NCBI GenBank assembly: GCA_947502635.1
Contig: CANNAN010000001.1
Span: 186,001-250,000 of the forward strand
Direction: 5' to 3'
Origin: an uncultured Flavobacteriaceae bacterium
GTDB lineage: Bacteria > Bacteroidota > Bacteroidia > Flavobacteriales > Flavobacteriaceae
Length of the DNA: 64,000 bases
This document shows positions 53,759-62,881 of this stretch, in pieces. Positions within the stretch are counted from its first letter, which is position 1. Each line of letters opens with the position of its first letter. The position numbers and the translations under genes are program-made. The notes beneath the pieces are model-generated. The model ran no database searches. It saw nothing but the letters and a program-made list of their open reading frames with translations, and was not told where the DNA came from.

Positions 53759-54568
53759 ATGAAAAAAACTATTTTCTTTTTTGTATTGTTATCTACAATG
53801 CATATCACGTCTCAAAACATTAAGCGCGTACAGGTTAACGGGAAAATAATAGTTGAAAGTAGTGATATTTCGGGTATTACTATTTTTAATAGATCATCAA
53901 ATAAAGGTACCGTTACAGATGAGAATGGCTCATTTAAATTACAGATCGGGTTAGATGATTTAATTGAGGTAAGTGCATTGCAATATCAAAACCTTAATTT
54001 TAAAGTTAATGAAGCTATTATTAAATCTAAAACAATGAAGCTTTTTTTAATTGAAGAGGTTTATAAGTTGGAAGAGATTGTTGTATCATCAAAAGGATTA
54101 TCAGGAAATTTAAAAACAGATATACAAGACACCAATGTTTTTAAACCCAAATTAGATGCGTTGTATTTCGGAATTAAACATAGCGATGATTTTGATTTTA
54201 AAGATGATTACAAGTCTAAAGCTAAAAATATTACATTAAATTCTGAGAATCAAACCATGATCAATGGACTTAATATTGTAAATGTAGTTGATCAATTATT
54301 ACTACCTTTATTTAGATCTGAGGTTGCTGATAAAAAAGAATTGGGTATTCCAGATGTTCCTGTAGAATCGATAAAGTACTATTTTGGATCAGCATTTTTG
54401 GTTGATAATTTTAATATTCCAAGTCATCGGGTTGAAGAGTTTATAAGGTTTGTTGAAAGTAAAGATTTTGATTTTTCGTTACTTAATTATGGAAAAGAAA
54501 TGGAGTTTCTTGAATTGTTAAATAAGAAAAGCGTTGCATTTTTAAGTTCCAATAACAAAAATCAATGA
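53759..54568 (+). CDS. Exported carboxypeptidase-regulatory-like protein, paralogue 1 of 3
   Basis: A 269-residue protein with a Sec signal peptide (about 1-19). A CarboxypepD_reg-like beta-sandwich follows (about 24-105: VNGKIIVESSDISGITIFN, SNKGTVTDENGSFKLQI, LEEIVVSSKGLSGNLKTD in short blocks), then a C-terminal part of about 160 residues with no known domain. The first domain is the one found at the N-terminus of SusC-type receptors, but no plug or barrel is present here. The C-terminus aligns with paralogues 2 and 3 (FNIPSHRVEEFIRFVES). The role is unknown; a periplasmic or surface adaptor is possible. Confidence 0.75.
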   Translation: MKKTIFFFVLLSTMHITSQNIKRVQVNGKIIVESSDISGITIFNRSSNKGTVTDENGSFKLQIGLDDLIEVSALQYQNLNFKVNEAIIKSKTMKLFLIEEVYKLEEIVVSSKGLSGNLKTDIQDTNVFKPKLDALYFGIKHSDDFDFKDDYKSKAKNITLNSENQTMINGLNIVNVVDQLLLPLFRSEVADKKELGIPDVPVESIKYYFGSAFLVDNFNIPSHRVEEFIRFVESKDFDFSLLNYGKEMEFLELLNKKSVAFLSSNNKNQ

Positions 54569-54677
54569 GTTTAATAAGTTGTTTGAGGTTTTAAGTTGTG
54601 TTTTAACAAAAGTTTAGAATGGGTTTTCAATTTATTTAAGATTTGAAAGACGTTCTTTATACTTTAATTTGGCCAAC

Positions 54678-55475
54678 TTGAAACGAGTATTAACCTCTTT
54701 TGTATTTCTTTTTTTATCACTTCATACAAGTGGGCAATCAATTCATAGAGTAGAAGTAAAAGGAATCATTCTTTCTGTTAGTAATGATGTTGAAGCTGTA
54801 ACGATCTTCAATACATCATCCCATAAAGGGACCATCACCAACGAAAAAGGAGAATTTATTATTAAAGTAGCCTTACGCGATGTTATCGAAATTTCGGCAT
54901 TACAATTTCAAACGGTTTCTATTACCGTAGATGCAGATGTTGTTAAAACAAAACAGTTAAAAATACAACTGGTAGAGCAAATTAATCAACTAGATGCTGT
55001 TACACTTTCGTCTGGTCTTTCTGGTAATATATTAGCAGATGTAACAAATGTTAAGACTGTTGAACCCATACGTGTTGATATGGGGAATATAAATGCGGCT
55101 TTCGAATATAACGATGTTAAAGCTTTTGATAAAAACGTTATCCAGAATCATTTAACATCTATAATTGACCCAGAAGCACGTAATTATTTACCCAAACCCT
55201 TAGAAATTTTAGAATTATTATTTAAAAGGAATCTGACATCTATTAAAATATTCTCACCTGCAGAAAAAGAAAGAAAACCAAAACCAAAAGACTTATTAGA
55301 TGTGTACAGTCATAAAGACATAAGCAAAACTTTTAATATTCCATTAGAAGAGGTTGGTGCTTTTGTTGTTTATGTAGAAGAGAAAGGGGTGGATTCAAAG
55401 TTTTTTAAGCATGAAAATGACATACAACTTGTTGAGTTTTTATTAAAACAGAGTGAGTTGTTTTTAAAACTTTAG
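54678..55475 (+). CDS. Exported carboxypeptidase-regulatory-like protein, paralogue 2 of 3, TTG start
   Basis: About 265 residues. No ATG lies in the right place. Of two in-frame TTG codons (54669 and 54678), the second gives MKRVLTSFVFLFLSLHTSGQ, a signal peptide that lines up with paralogue 1. The regulatory-like domain (VKGIILSVSNDVEAVTIFN, SHKGTITNEKGEF) and a C-terminal helical segment (FNIPLEEVGAFVVYVEEKG) match paralogue 1. The frame runs to within two bases of the next gene, so 2 and 3 are co-translated. The function is unknown. Confidence 0.75.
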   Translation: MKRVLTSFVFLFLSLHTSGQSIHRVEVKGIILSVSNDVEAVTIFNTSSHKGTITNEKGEFIIKVALRDVIEISALQFQTVSITVDADVVKTKQLKIQLVEQINQLDAVTLSSGLSGNILADVTNVKTVEPIRVDMGNINAAFEYNDVKAFDKNVIQNHLTSIIDPEARNYLPKPLEILELLFKRNLTSIKIFSPAEKERKPKPKDLLDVYSHKDISKTFNIPLEEVGAFVVYVEEKGVDSKFFKHENDIQLVEFLLKQSELFLKL

Positions 55476-55476
55476 G

Positions 55477-56277
55477 ATGTTAAAGATTGAGCGTTTTATA
55501 GTCATATTTATTTTATTTTCTTTTCAGAAAGGTTTTTCTCAAGCAGTAGAAATATTCGGAAAGGTTCAAAGCGCGTCTGGTGTAGAGAATATTCATGTGA
55601 TTAATAAAACAGCTCAAGTTTTTACTATAACTGATAAAAAAGGCGCGTTTAGAATTAATGTTGCTTTAAATGATTCTTTGGTCTTTTCATCCATTCAACA
55701 TAAATTAAAAGAAGTAGTTATTACAAGTGATGTGGTTTCTAATAAAATACTTCTGGTAAAATTAGATGAACAAATTAATGAATTGGACGAAGTCTTAGTT
55801 GGTAACATTTTAACAGGAGATATACTCAAAGATATTGCAAATGTAGAAGGTGATCCGCCTATTAATTTTTATGATGTAGGCATACCAGGCTATACAGGTA
55901 AAATAGCCACGCAAAGTGAACGACGTTTAAGCGAAGCTGGGGAGTTTAAACCACAAATGTTATTGGGGTTGTTGGGAGGTGGTGTTCCTTTAAACCCCAT
56001 ATTGAATGGTATTTCTGGAAGAACTAAAATGTTGAAGAAGCGAGTGGCAATAGAATCAAAAGAAGCACTAATGCAGTCTGTAAAAGCAAGATTGTCAAAA
56101 GATTTTTTTGTTTCAAACTCATTAGATGAAACCTTAAGAATGGATTTTTTCTATTTCTGTGCTGATGATGAAAATTTTATGAAATATTGTAAAAACGAAA
56201 CCGATTTTAAAATATTAATTTTTCTGAAAGAGAAATATAAGCAGTATATGCAAAATTCTGAGATCAAAAATGATTAA
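55477..56277 (+). CDS. Exported carboxypeptidase-regulatory-like protein, paralogue 3 of 3
   Basis: A 266-residue protein and the most diverged copy. It has a signal peptide (about 1-21), a regulatory-like domain (IFGKVQSASGVENIHVINK, FTITDKKGAFRI, LDEVLVGNILTGDILKDI in short blocks), then a Gly/Leu-rich stretch (MLLGLLGGGVPLNPILNGISGR) that the other copies lack. Its C-terminus aligns only loosely with paralogues 1 and 2. It starts two bases after paralogue 2. The function is unknown. Confidence 0.75.
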   Translation: MLKIERFIVIFILFSFQKGFSQAVEIFGKVQSASGVENIHVINKTAQVFTITDKKGAFRINVALNDSLVFSSIQHKLKEVVITSDVVSNKILLVKLDEQINELDEVLVGNILTGDILKDIANVEGDPPINFYDVGIPGYTGKIATQSERRLSEAGEFKPQMLLGLLGGGVPLNPILNGISGRTKMLKKRVAIESKEALMQSVKARLSKDFFVSNSLDETLRMDFFYFCADDENFMKYCKNETDFKILIFLKEKYKQYMQNSEIKND

Positions 56278-56463
56278 TATTTTTGGAATGCTTTTTGAAA
56301 TGTTTATTATACTATTTTCTAGTTTAGAATAATTATTTATGTGTGTCTTATATATTTATGATAAGTTCTCAGCGTTAAGAGTAGTCAAAATGTAATAGTT
56401 AAAAAACAATTAAGGCAAATTGGTGAAACACCAAAATAACTACTTTAGTAAAAATATATATCG

Positions 56464-56967
56464 ATGAAACTTATTAAACCATTTTTGTTTTTTTTAATTA
56501 TACCGCTTTTTGCATTTGCAAGTCTGCATAAATATTATATAAGTGTTACTCAAATTAATTTTATAGAAGAAAAGCAATCTGTACAAATTACAACCAGAAT
56601 TTTTATTGACGATTTTGAAAATTTACTACGTGAGCGCTACGATGAGTCTATTACATTAGCTGTTAAAGATGAACCCAAAACAACCGATGTTTATATTGAC
56701 AAGTATTTAAAGGAAAGTATAAAAATTAAGATTAATAATGAAGACGTCAATCTTAACTTTATAGGTAAAGAATACGACCAGGATATTATACGTTGCTATT
56801 TGGAAATTGAAAATGTTCTCGGTATTGAATCTTTCGAAATTAGTAATAAAGTATTATTCGATTTATTCAAAGAGCAGCAAAACATAATAAAGACAAAAAT
56901 TAACTCCAAAGAAAAAAGTTTTATACTCATTCCAGAAAAGGATAACACACTGTTAAAGTTTAATTAA
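56464..56967 (+). CDS. DUF6702-type exported protein
   Basis: A 167-residue protein with a signal peptide (about 1-19, cut near FAFA-S) and a mature domain starting LHKYYISVTQINFIEEKQSV. This is a pattern I recall as DUF6702, usually encoded directly before an M1 peptidase, as here. Blocks such as RIFIDDFENLLRERYDE and VNLNFIGKEYDQDIIRCYLEIE fit. The role is unknown. It is separated by 120 bases from the M1 peptidase gene and probably shares its transcript. Confidence 0.7.
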   Translation: MKLIKPFLFFLIIPLFAFASLHKYYISVTQINFIEEKQSVQITTRIFIDDFENLLRERYDESITLAVKDEPKTTDVYIDKYLKESIKIKINNEDVNLNFIGKEYDQDIIRCYLEIENVLGIESFEISNKVLFDLFKEQQNIIKTKINSKEKSFILIPEKDNTLLKFN

Positions 56968-57087
56968 AACTAAGTTAAAACTAAGTTAAAGCCTTTTCGA
57001 ATTCATTATTTTCGAGTGTTTTTTGTAAAAAAATTAATTATTTTTAATCAAACACGGAATCTACTAAATAAAATATAAAAATAGACA

Positions 57088-59346
57088 ATGAGAAAACTTA
57101 AGTACTATTTCCTTTCCGTGGTTTTTATTTCGACTAGTGTTTTTGCTCAAGCACAAGAAAAAACAAAGCCCCAAGGACATACAGATCAGAATAAATTTAG
57201 GCAAATGAAAGATGTTTTGCCAACACCAAGCAATACCAGAACTGCTTCTGGGGCACCTGGTCACGAATACACACAACAAAAAGTCGATTACATCATGGAT
57301 ATTCGTTTAGATGAATCTAAAAACCAGATTTATGGGAACGAAAAAATAACATATCATAACAATTCCAAAGATTATTTAGAATATTTATGGGTGCAGCTTG
57401 ACCAAAATATGAGAGCTAAAGATTCTAAAACTCCAGATATAGATACAGAATCTTTTGATAGCACTCTTAATGGTCCAAAAAACTTTACTAAGGAAAACTT
57501 AAAGAAACCTTTTGATGGAGGGTTTAATATTGAAGCTGTAAAAAAATCGGATGGTTCAGATTTATCTTTTATGATAAATCGTACTATGATGCGAATTAAT
57601 TTACCTAAACCATTAGCACCTGGAGACGTATTTAAGTTTCAAATAAAATGGTGGTACAATGTTAATAATCATATTGTAGATGGTGGACGATCTGGTTACG
57701 AGGCATTTCCAGATGGAAACAATACATATGTTATTGCACAATTCTATCCAAGACTTTGTGTTTACGATAATGTAGAAGGTTGGCAAAATATGCAATTTTG
57801 GGGGCGTAGTGAGTTTGCTCTGGAATTTGGAGATTTTGATGTTAAACTAACCGTGCCAGCAGATCACAAATTAGAAGCAACAGGTATATTGCAAAACGAA
57901 AAAGATGTATTGACAAAAGAGCAACTTAAACGTTTTGAATTGGCTGAAAAATCATTCAAAGACCCTGTTTTTATTGTCACGCAAGAAGAAGCAGAAAAAG
58001 CAGAAAAAGAAAGAAGTACAAAAACAAAAACATGGCATTTTAAAGCTAATAATGTAAGAGATTTTGCTTTTGCTACTTCAAGAAAATTTTTATGGGATGC
58101 CATGGCAGTAGATATAAATGGAAAAACCGTAATGGCTATTTCGTTGTATTCTAAAGAAGGCAACCCGCTTTGGGAAGAACATTCAACAAGAGTTGTAGCT
58201 AATACATTAGAAGAATATACTAAGCTTACTTTTGACTATCCATATAATAAAGCAGTTTCTGTACATGCACAAATGGGAATGGAATATCCTATGATTTGTT
58301 TTAATTATGGGAGACCAAATCCTGATGGAACTTATTCTGAGCGACTTAAAAGAGGTATGATTGGTGTTATTACACATGAGGTAGGTCATAATTTTTTTCC
58401 AATGATTGTGAATAGTGATGAGCGCCAATGGACATGGATGGACGAGGGTTTAAACTCGTTTGTAGAAACATTAGCAGAATTAGATTATGATCCTAATTTT
58501 ATAACAGGCAATTTACCAAAAGATATGGTACCATATATGGGAGGCGACCAAAGCTTTATTTCTCCAATTATGTCTCAAGGTGATTATGTGCATCAATTTG
58601 GACCTAACGCTTATGCAAAACCAGCAGCAGGGTTATATATGTTAAGGCATACTATTATGGGGCCAGAATTATTCGATTATGCTTTTAGAACATACTCAAA
58701 AAGATGGATGTTTAAGCATCCTACACCTGCAGACTTTTTTAGAAGTATGGAAGATGCTTCTGCTATGGATTTAGATTGGTTTTGGAGAGGATGGTTTTAT
58801 ACTACAGATTATACAGACATAGGCGTTAAACAGGTTAAAAGTTATTACTTAACAGATAAACCAACTGAAAAAGCGAAGGAAGTTGCTAAGCTAAATAATT
58901 TTAATCTTGATGACTATAAAGGTAAGTTGATTTATTATGCAGAAGCCGAAGAAGGTATCATTCCAGAAGATGCGAAGAATGCTTCAGATTTTACGGTTTT
59001 AAATAATCATTTAAATAGTTTAAATGATAAAGAAAAAGAGCGATTAGGTGATGCACCAAAATATTTTTATGAAGTTACTTTCGAAAAACCAGGAGGATTG
59101 GTAATGCCAATAATTTTGGAGCTAACTTATGAAGATGGTACAAAAGAAAGAAAAACATTCCCAGCACAAATATGGCGATACAATGAAAATGAAGTAAAAA
59201 AGGTTTTTAAAACCCAAAAAATAATTACTAATCTAGTCATAGACCCCGATTTAGAAACAGCCGATGTAGATACATCAAATAATTCATGGCCTAAAAAAGT
59301 ACAACAAAGCGATTTTGACCAATTTAAAGAAAAGGTCAAAGGATAA
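57088..59346 (+). CDS. M1-family zinc aminopeptidase-like protein, exported
   Basis: A 752-residue exported protein (signal peptide about 1-22, cut near FAQ-A). It has an N-terminal beta-domain of the M1 type (YIMDIRLDESKNQIYGNEKITYHN, in short blocks) and the catalytic motif HEVGHNFFP: His430, Glu431, His434, with the third ligand Glu453 in WMDEGLNSF, the exact 18-residue spacing of gluzincins. The exopeptidase GAMEN motif is not seen in its usual form; the segment before the active site reads AQMGMEYPM instead. It probably digests peptides in the periplasm or at the surface. It follows the DUF6702 gene. Confidence 0.9.
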   Translation: MRKLKYYFLSVVFISTSVFAQAQEKTKPQGHTDQNKFRQMKDVLPTPSNTRTASGAPGHEYTQQKVDYIMDIRLDESKNQIYGNEKITYHNNSKDYLEYLWVQLDQNMRAKDSKTPDIDTESFDSTLNGPKNFTKENLKKPFDGGFNIEAVKKSDGSDLSFMINRTMMRINLPKPLAPGDVFKFQIKWWYNVNNHIVDGGRSGYEAFPDGNNTYVIAQFYPRLCVYDNVEGWQNMQFWGRSEFALEFGDFDVKLTVPADHKLEATGILQNEKDVLTKEQLKRFELAEKSFKDPVFIVTQEEAEKAEKERSTKTKTWHFKANNVRDFAFATSRKFLWDAMAVDINGKTVMAISLYSKEGNPLWEEHSTRVVANTLEEYTKLTFDYPYNKAVSVHAQMGMEYPMICFNYGRPNPDGTYSERLKRGMIGVITHEVGHNFFPMIVNSDERQWTWMDEGLNSFVETLAELDYDPNFITGNLPKDMVPYMGGDQSFISPIMSQGDYVHQFGPNAYAKPAAGLYMLRHTIMGPELFDYAFRTYSKRWMFKHPTPADFFRSMEDASAMDLDWFWRGWFYTTDYTDIGVKQVKSYYLTDKPTEKAKEVAKLNNFNLDDYKGKLIYYAEAEEGIIPEDAKNASDFTVLNNHLNSLNDKEKERLGDAPKYFYEVTFEKPGGLVMPIILELTYEDGTKERKTFPAQIWRYNENEVKKVFKTQKIITNLVIDPDLETADVDTSNNSWPKKVQQSDFDQFKEKVKG

Positions 59347-59359
59347 AAATTTTAAGTTA

Positions 59360-59388
59360 AAAGCCGATTTTTACGATCGGCTTTTTTT
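59360..59388 (+). terminator. Terminator of the M1 peptidase transcript
   Basis: AAAGCCGAT (59360-59368) pairs with ATCGGCTTT (59376-59384), followed by a T-run. Confidence 0.85.
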
Positions 59389-59407
59389 ATTCTAACAAAA
59401 CACTCAC

Positions 59408-59415
59408 TATATTTG
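59408..59415 (+). promoter_or_regulatory. -7 box (TATATTTG) just before the tatA GTG start
   Basis: An exact TAnnTTTG match ending four bases before the GTG at 59420. Transcription from it would begin at or next to the start codon, giving a leaderless or near-leaderless tatA mRNA. A clear -33 TTG is not seen. Confidence 0.5.
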
Positions 59416-59419
59416 CGTT

Positions 59420-59707
59420 GTGATACAACAAGCTACATTTTTATTTATTAGTGGTGCAGAGATAGCATTTATACTATTTATTGTTATTATGGTTTTTGGT
59501 GCAGATAAGCTACCAGAAATAGCCCGTGGTTTAGGTAAAGGCATGCGTACTCTTAAAGATGCTACAAACGATATCAAGCATGAAATTACTAAAACGGCTG
59601 AGAAAAATGGCATTGATTCAAGCATTACTGATGATGTTAAGAAAGAGCTTAATAAAGTTAAAGATGATTTAGAGGATTTTACAGGTTCAGTGAAGCGTAA
59701 ATTTTAA
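59420..59707 (+). CDS. tatA: Sec-independent (Tat) translocase subunit TatA
   Basis: A 95-residue protein with a GTG start. It has an N-terminal membrane helix (FISGAEIAFILFIVIMVFG), the hinge ADKLPEIARGLGKG, and an amphipathic helix (MRTLKDATNDIKHEI) followed by a charged tail. These are the marks of TatA/TatE, which forms the transport pore of the twin-arginine system. No tatC is in the window. The GTG start is preferred because the frame has no ATG before the helix and the N-terminal length matches the family. Confidence 0.92.
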   Translation: MIQQATFLFISGAEIAFILFIVIMVFGADKLPEIARGLGKGMRTLKDATNDIKHEITKTAEKNGIDSSITDDVKKELNKVKDDLEDFTGSVKRKF

Positions 59708-59833
59708 TTTTTTTTGTAAGTTTAATTCTATTTAATTACCTGTCAACGTTTAAAATTAGGTTTTTAACGAGTATTTTCAATTTCTCATGTATTGAAAAAT
59801 ATATTGCGAATCCAAATCTAAATTTAACCAAAA

Positions 59834-62134
59834 ATGAAAACAATCCTACTTGTATGTTTTCTGTGCATTATAAAATTGTCTTATTCTCAAGATGATAAGC
59901 ACATAATCTTTCAAATAGATAGTTTAAATTCTGAGGCCTTACAGTTTTATGATAATAACGAGATAGTAAATGCATTAGCCTCAATTAATCAATCTAAAAG
60001 GTTATCGGTATCTATTAATGATGGTTATGGTAGTGCTTTGGCTAATTTCATTCAAGGTGAAATTTATACATCTATAGGAGAGTATGATGCTGCGGAAAGC
60101 AGATTTATTAATACTCTTAAATCTTCAATAGAAATTGATGACAATTATTTAATAGCAAGATCTTATTTAAATTTAGGAAGGTTATATAAAAAAAAGAAAC
60201 CATTTAACTTAGCGCGTTCTTACTTTGAGAATGCATTAAAGCATGCTTCAATTGGTAATGTTAAGGATCATAATAATCTTGATAAGCAATTAAATGTTCT
60301 GTTTGATATTCAAATTAATTTGTGCCAAATATATTTAGAGAATGACTTAACTGAAAAGGCACTAATATACCTTTTACGAGCTGAAGAGAATTTGAGTAGT
60401 TATAAAGCAGACCCAAATGCTTATGCATATTTAAGGTATACACAAGGATTGTATTTCATTAAAAAGGAATTGTATAATAATGGTACTAAAAAATTCAATG
60501 AAGCATTAGCATTTTTAGAACAAAATAATGAAGGCGATAGACAAAAATATAGCTTGCTTTTACTAAATGTTTATAAAAAATTAGCCTTGTCTTTAGATAA
60601 ACAAGATTTAGACAAAGAGGCTTATAATGCGTTGTTGAAATATAATAATTATAAGGATCAATATACAAATGAGGCAAAATCTGAACGAAAGTCAATTGCA
60701 GAATCCAAATACCTCATTGAAGATTATAAAAAAGACGCTCAAATAGCAAATACAGAACGTATACAACAAGTTGAAATTACCAATAAAGTAAAGAACTTAA
60801 ATATTATTATAACGGTAGCATTATTTCTATTTCTGGTATCGTTAATTACGGTTTATAGAAGTTATATTTCTAAAAGGAAATTAACCAATATTTTAAAAGA
60901 TCAGAATGAACAATTAGAAATTGCTCGAAATGAAGCCGTGAAATCATCAGAGTTGAAATCCAAATTTATTTCAAATGTAACCCACGAATTAAGAACGCCT
61001 CTTTATGGTGTTGTTGGTATTACCTCATTACTTCTAGAAAATAGTGATTTGAGTGAAAGCGATGCCAAGCTTATAAATTCACTAAAATATTCAGGAGATT
61101 ATTTATTAAATCTTATTAATGATATTTTACAAGTAAGTAAAATTGAATCTCAAAAAATAGAGTTAAAAAACACCTCGGTTAATTTAAAACTATTAATAAA
61201 AAATATAGTGGATTCTTTTGATTTTAGATTAAAAGAAAACAATAATAAAATTGATATATTAATAGATAAACAACTTCCACAGTATATAAAATGTGATAAT
61301 GTAAGGTTGTCTCAAATTTTAATTAATTTAATAGGGAACAGTATAAAATTTACAGAAAACGGATGTATTAGTCTTCGAGTAATCATGCTAGAAACAAATA
61401 CAAAAGAAGTTAAAATACGTTTTGAAATTGAAGATGATGGTTGTGGTATTCCGAAACATAAATTTGATACTGTTTTTGATAATTTTTCTCAATTGGATGA
61501 AAATAATAATATTAACTATCAAGGTACAGGTTTAGGACTTTCCATAACCAAAAATTTGGTAGAGTTGTTTGATAGTGAAATTGAACTTGCAAGTGAAGTA
61601 GGGGTTGGTACAACGTTTAGTTTTAATATAGTTTTTGAGATAGATGTAGAAAAAGTAGAAAAAAATAAGCTGGAATTTAAAAATGATGTAGCTTTAAAAG
61701 CTTTAAATAAAAAATACAAGATTTTAGTAGTAGAAGACAATAAGATAAACCAAGTTGTTACGCAAAATTTACTAAAAAAGGCTAATTACGAATCCATTAT
61801 TGTTAATAATGGTTTAGAGGCATTAAACATCGCTAAAATTAATAAGTTTGATCTTATTTTAATGGATATTAACATGCCTATCATGAACGGTAAAGAGGCG
61901 ACACGGAACATTAGAGCATTTGATACTAATATACCTATAATTGCTTTAACAGCGTCTGATGTTGATAGTATAAAAAAGGATTGTGATGATAATGGTATAG
62001 GGTTTAATGATATTATTTATAAACCATTTGATACGTATGAATTTTATCAAATCATTGAAACCAATATTCAAGCTAGTAAATCATGCAGGTTACCTGATAA
62101 TAACAATCCTATAAAATCTCTCTTAGCGGTTTAA
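59834..62134 (+). CDS. TPR-containing hybrid histidine kinase with receiver domain
   Basis: A 766-residue protein. It has a signal peptide (about 1-18), periplasmic TPR repeats (about 25-300; SARSYLNLGRLYKKKKPF-like blocks), one membrane helix (about 322-342) and a coiled coil. The HisKA domain carries the phospho-accepting His384 in NVTHELRTPL. The HATPase_c domain has N box LIGNSIKF, G1 DDGCGIP and G2 GTGLGLSI. A C-terminal receiver has Asp678 in LMDINMPIMNG and the KPF lysine. All catalytic residues are intact. It has no output domain, so phosphate must pass to another protein, perhaps through a histidine phosphotransfer protein. Confidence 0.93.
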   Translation: MKTILLVCFLCIIKLSYSQDDKHIIFQIDSLNSEALQFYDNNEIVNALASINQSKRLSVSINDGYGSALANFIQGEIYTSIGEYDAAESRFINTLKSSIEIDDNYLIARSYLNLGRLYKKKKPFNLARSYFENALKHASIGNVKDHNNLDKQLNVLFDIQINLCQIYLENDLTEKALIYLLRAEENLSSYKADPNAYAYLRYTQGLYFIKKELYNNGTKKFNEALAFLEQNNEGDRQKYSLLLLNVYKKLALSLDKQDLDKEAYNALLKYNNYKDQYTNEAKSERKSIAESKYLIEDYKKDAQIANTERIQQVEITNKVKNLNIIITVALFLFLVSLITVYRSYISKRKLTNILKDQNEQLEIARNEAVKSSELKSKFISNVTHELRTPLYGVVGITSLLLENSDLSESDAKLINSLKYSGDYLLNLINDILQVSKIESQKIELKNTSVNLKLLIKNIVDSFDFRLKENNNKIDILIDKQLPQYIKCDNVRLSQILINLIGNSIKFTENGCISLRVIMLETNTKEVKIRFEIEDDGCGIPKHKFDTVFDNFSQLDENNNINYQGTGLGLSITKNLVELFDSEIELASEVGVGTTFSFNIVFEIDVEKVEKNKLEFKNDVALKALNKKYKILVVEDNKINQVVTQNLLKKANYESIIVNNGLEALNIAKINKFDLILMDINMPIMNGKEATRNIRAFDTNIPIIALTASDVDSIKKDCDDNGIGFNDIIYKPFDTYEFYQIIETNIQASKSCRLPDNNNPIKSLLAV

Positions 62135-62147
62135 GATGGATATTATT

Positions 62148-62789
62148 TCAAACCTTTCTACTAATAGTCAATCCATCCCTAATAGGTAAGACAACAGTTT
62201 CTACCCGGTCATCATCTTTTAAAAGTATATTGTATTCTAATAGTGCTTTTGTAGCCATATCATCAGGTTTTAAGGCTTCAAGTATTTTGCCACTCCAAAG
62301 TACGTTGTCAGACAAGATAATACCTCCAGGATTTAATTTATCAATAACACTATTAAAATAGTTGGGGTAGTTTTCTTTATCGGCATCAATAAAAATTAAA
62401 TCGAAAGTTGTATCCAGATTTGGAATAATTTCTAAGGCGTTACCTACATGCTGAAAAATTTGATTGCCATAATCTGATTTATTAAAATACTTTCGTTGAA
62501 AGTTTGCTAATTCTTCATTTATATCAATAGTGTGTAAGGCTCCAGTAGCTTGCATGCCTTCAGCTAAGCATAATGCAGAATAGCCTGTATACGTGCCTAT
62601 CTCTAAGATGTTTTTGGGATTTGCTAATTTAGAGATCATGCTTAAAACGCGCCCTTGATAGTGTCCGCTAAGCATACGAGGTTGTAATATTTTTTGATAG
62701 GTTTCTCGACCAAGCTGTTGTAATAATTCTGGTTCATTTTCAGAATGGTTTACAACATAATCATCTAATTCTTCGGGTATAAAATGCAT
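62148..62789 (-). CDS. O-methyltransferase, class I SAM-dependent
   Basis: A 213-residue enzyme of the catechol O-methyltransferase-like family 3 (YrrM/CCoAOMT type). SAM motif I is ILEIGTYTGYSALCLAEG near residue 60. It is followed by LHTIDINEELANFQRKY and the metal-site block DLIFIDADKENYPNYF with acidic ligands, then SDNVLWSGKIL. The physiological acceptor is unknown. It is convergent with the hybrid kinase gene across 13 bases. Confidence 0.9.
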   Translation of the reverse strand: MHFIPEELDDYVVNHSENEPELLQQLGRETYQKILQPRMLSGHYQGRVLSMISKLANPKNILEIGTYTGYSALCLAEGMQATGALHTIDINEELANFQRKYFNKSDYGNQIFQHVGNALEIIPNLDTTFDLIFIDADKENYPNYFNSVIDKLNPGGIILSDNVLWSGKILEALKPDDMATKALLEYNILLKDDDRVETVVLPIRDGLTISRKV

Positions 62790-62881
62790 GAATACTTATT
62801 AATGAAACACCAGAATAGTTTATTTAAATAACTAGTGAAATTTGTATTGCAAATATACCAACAATAGCTGTTTGACGTATT

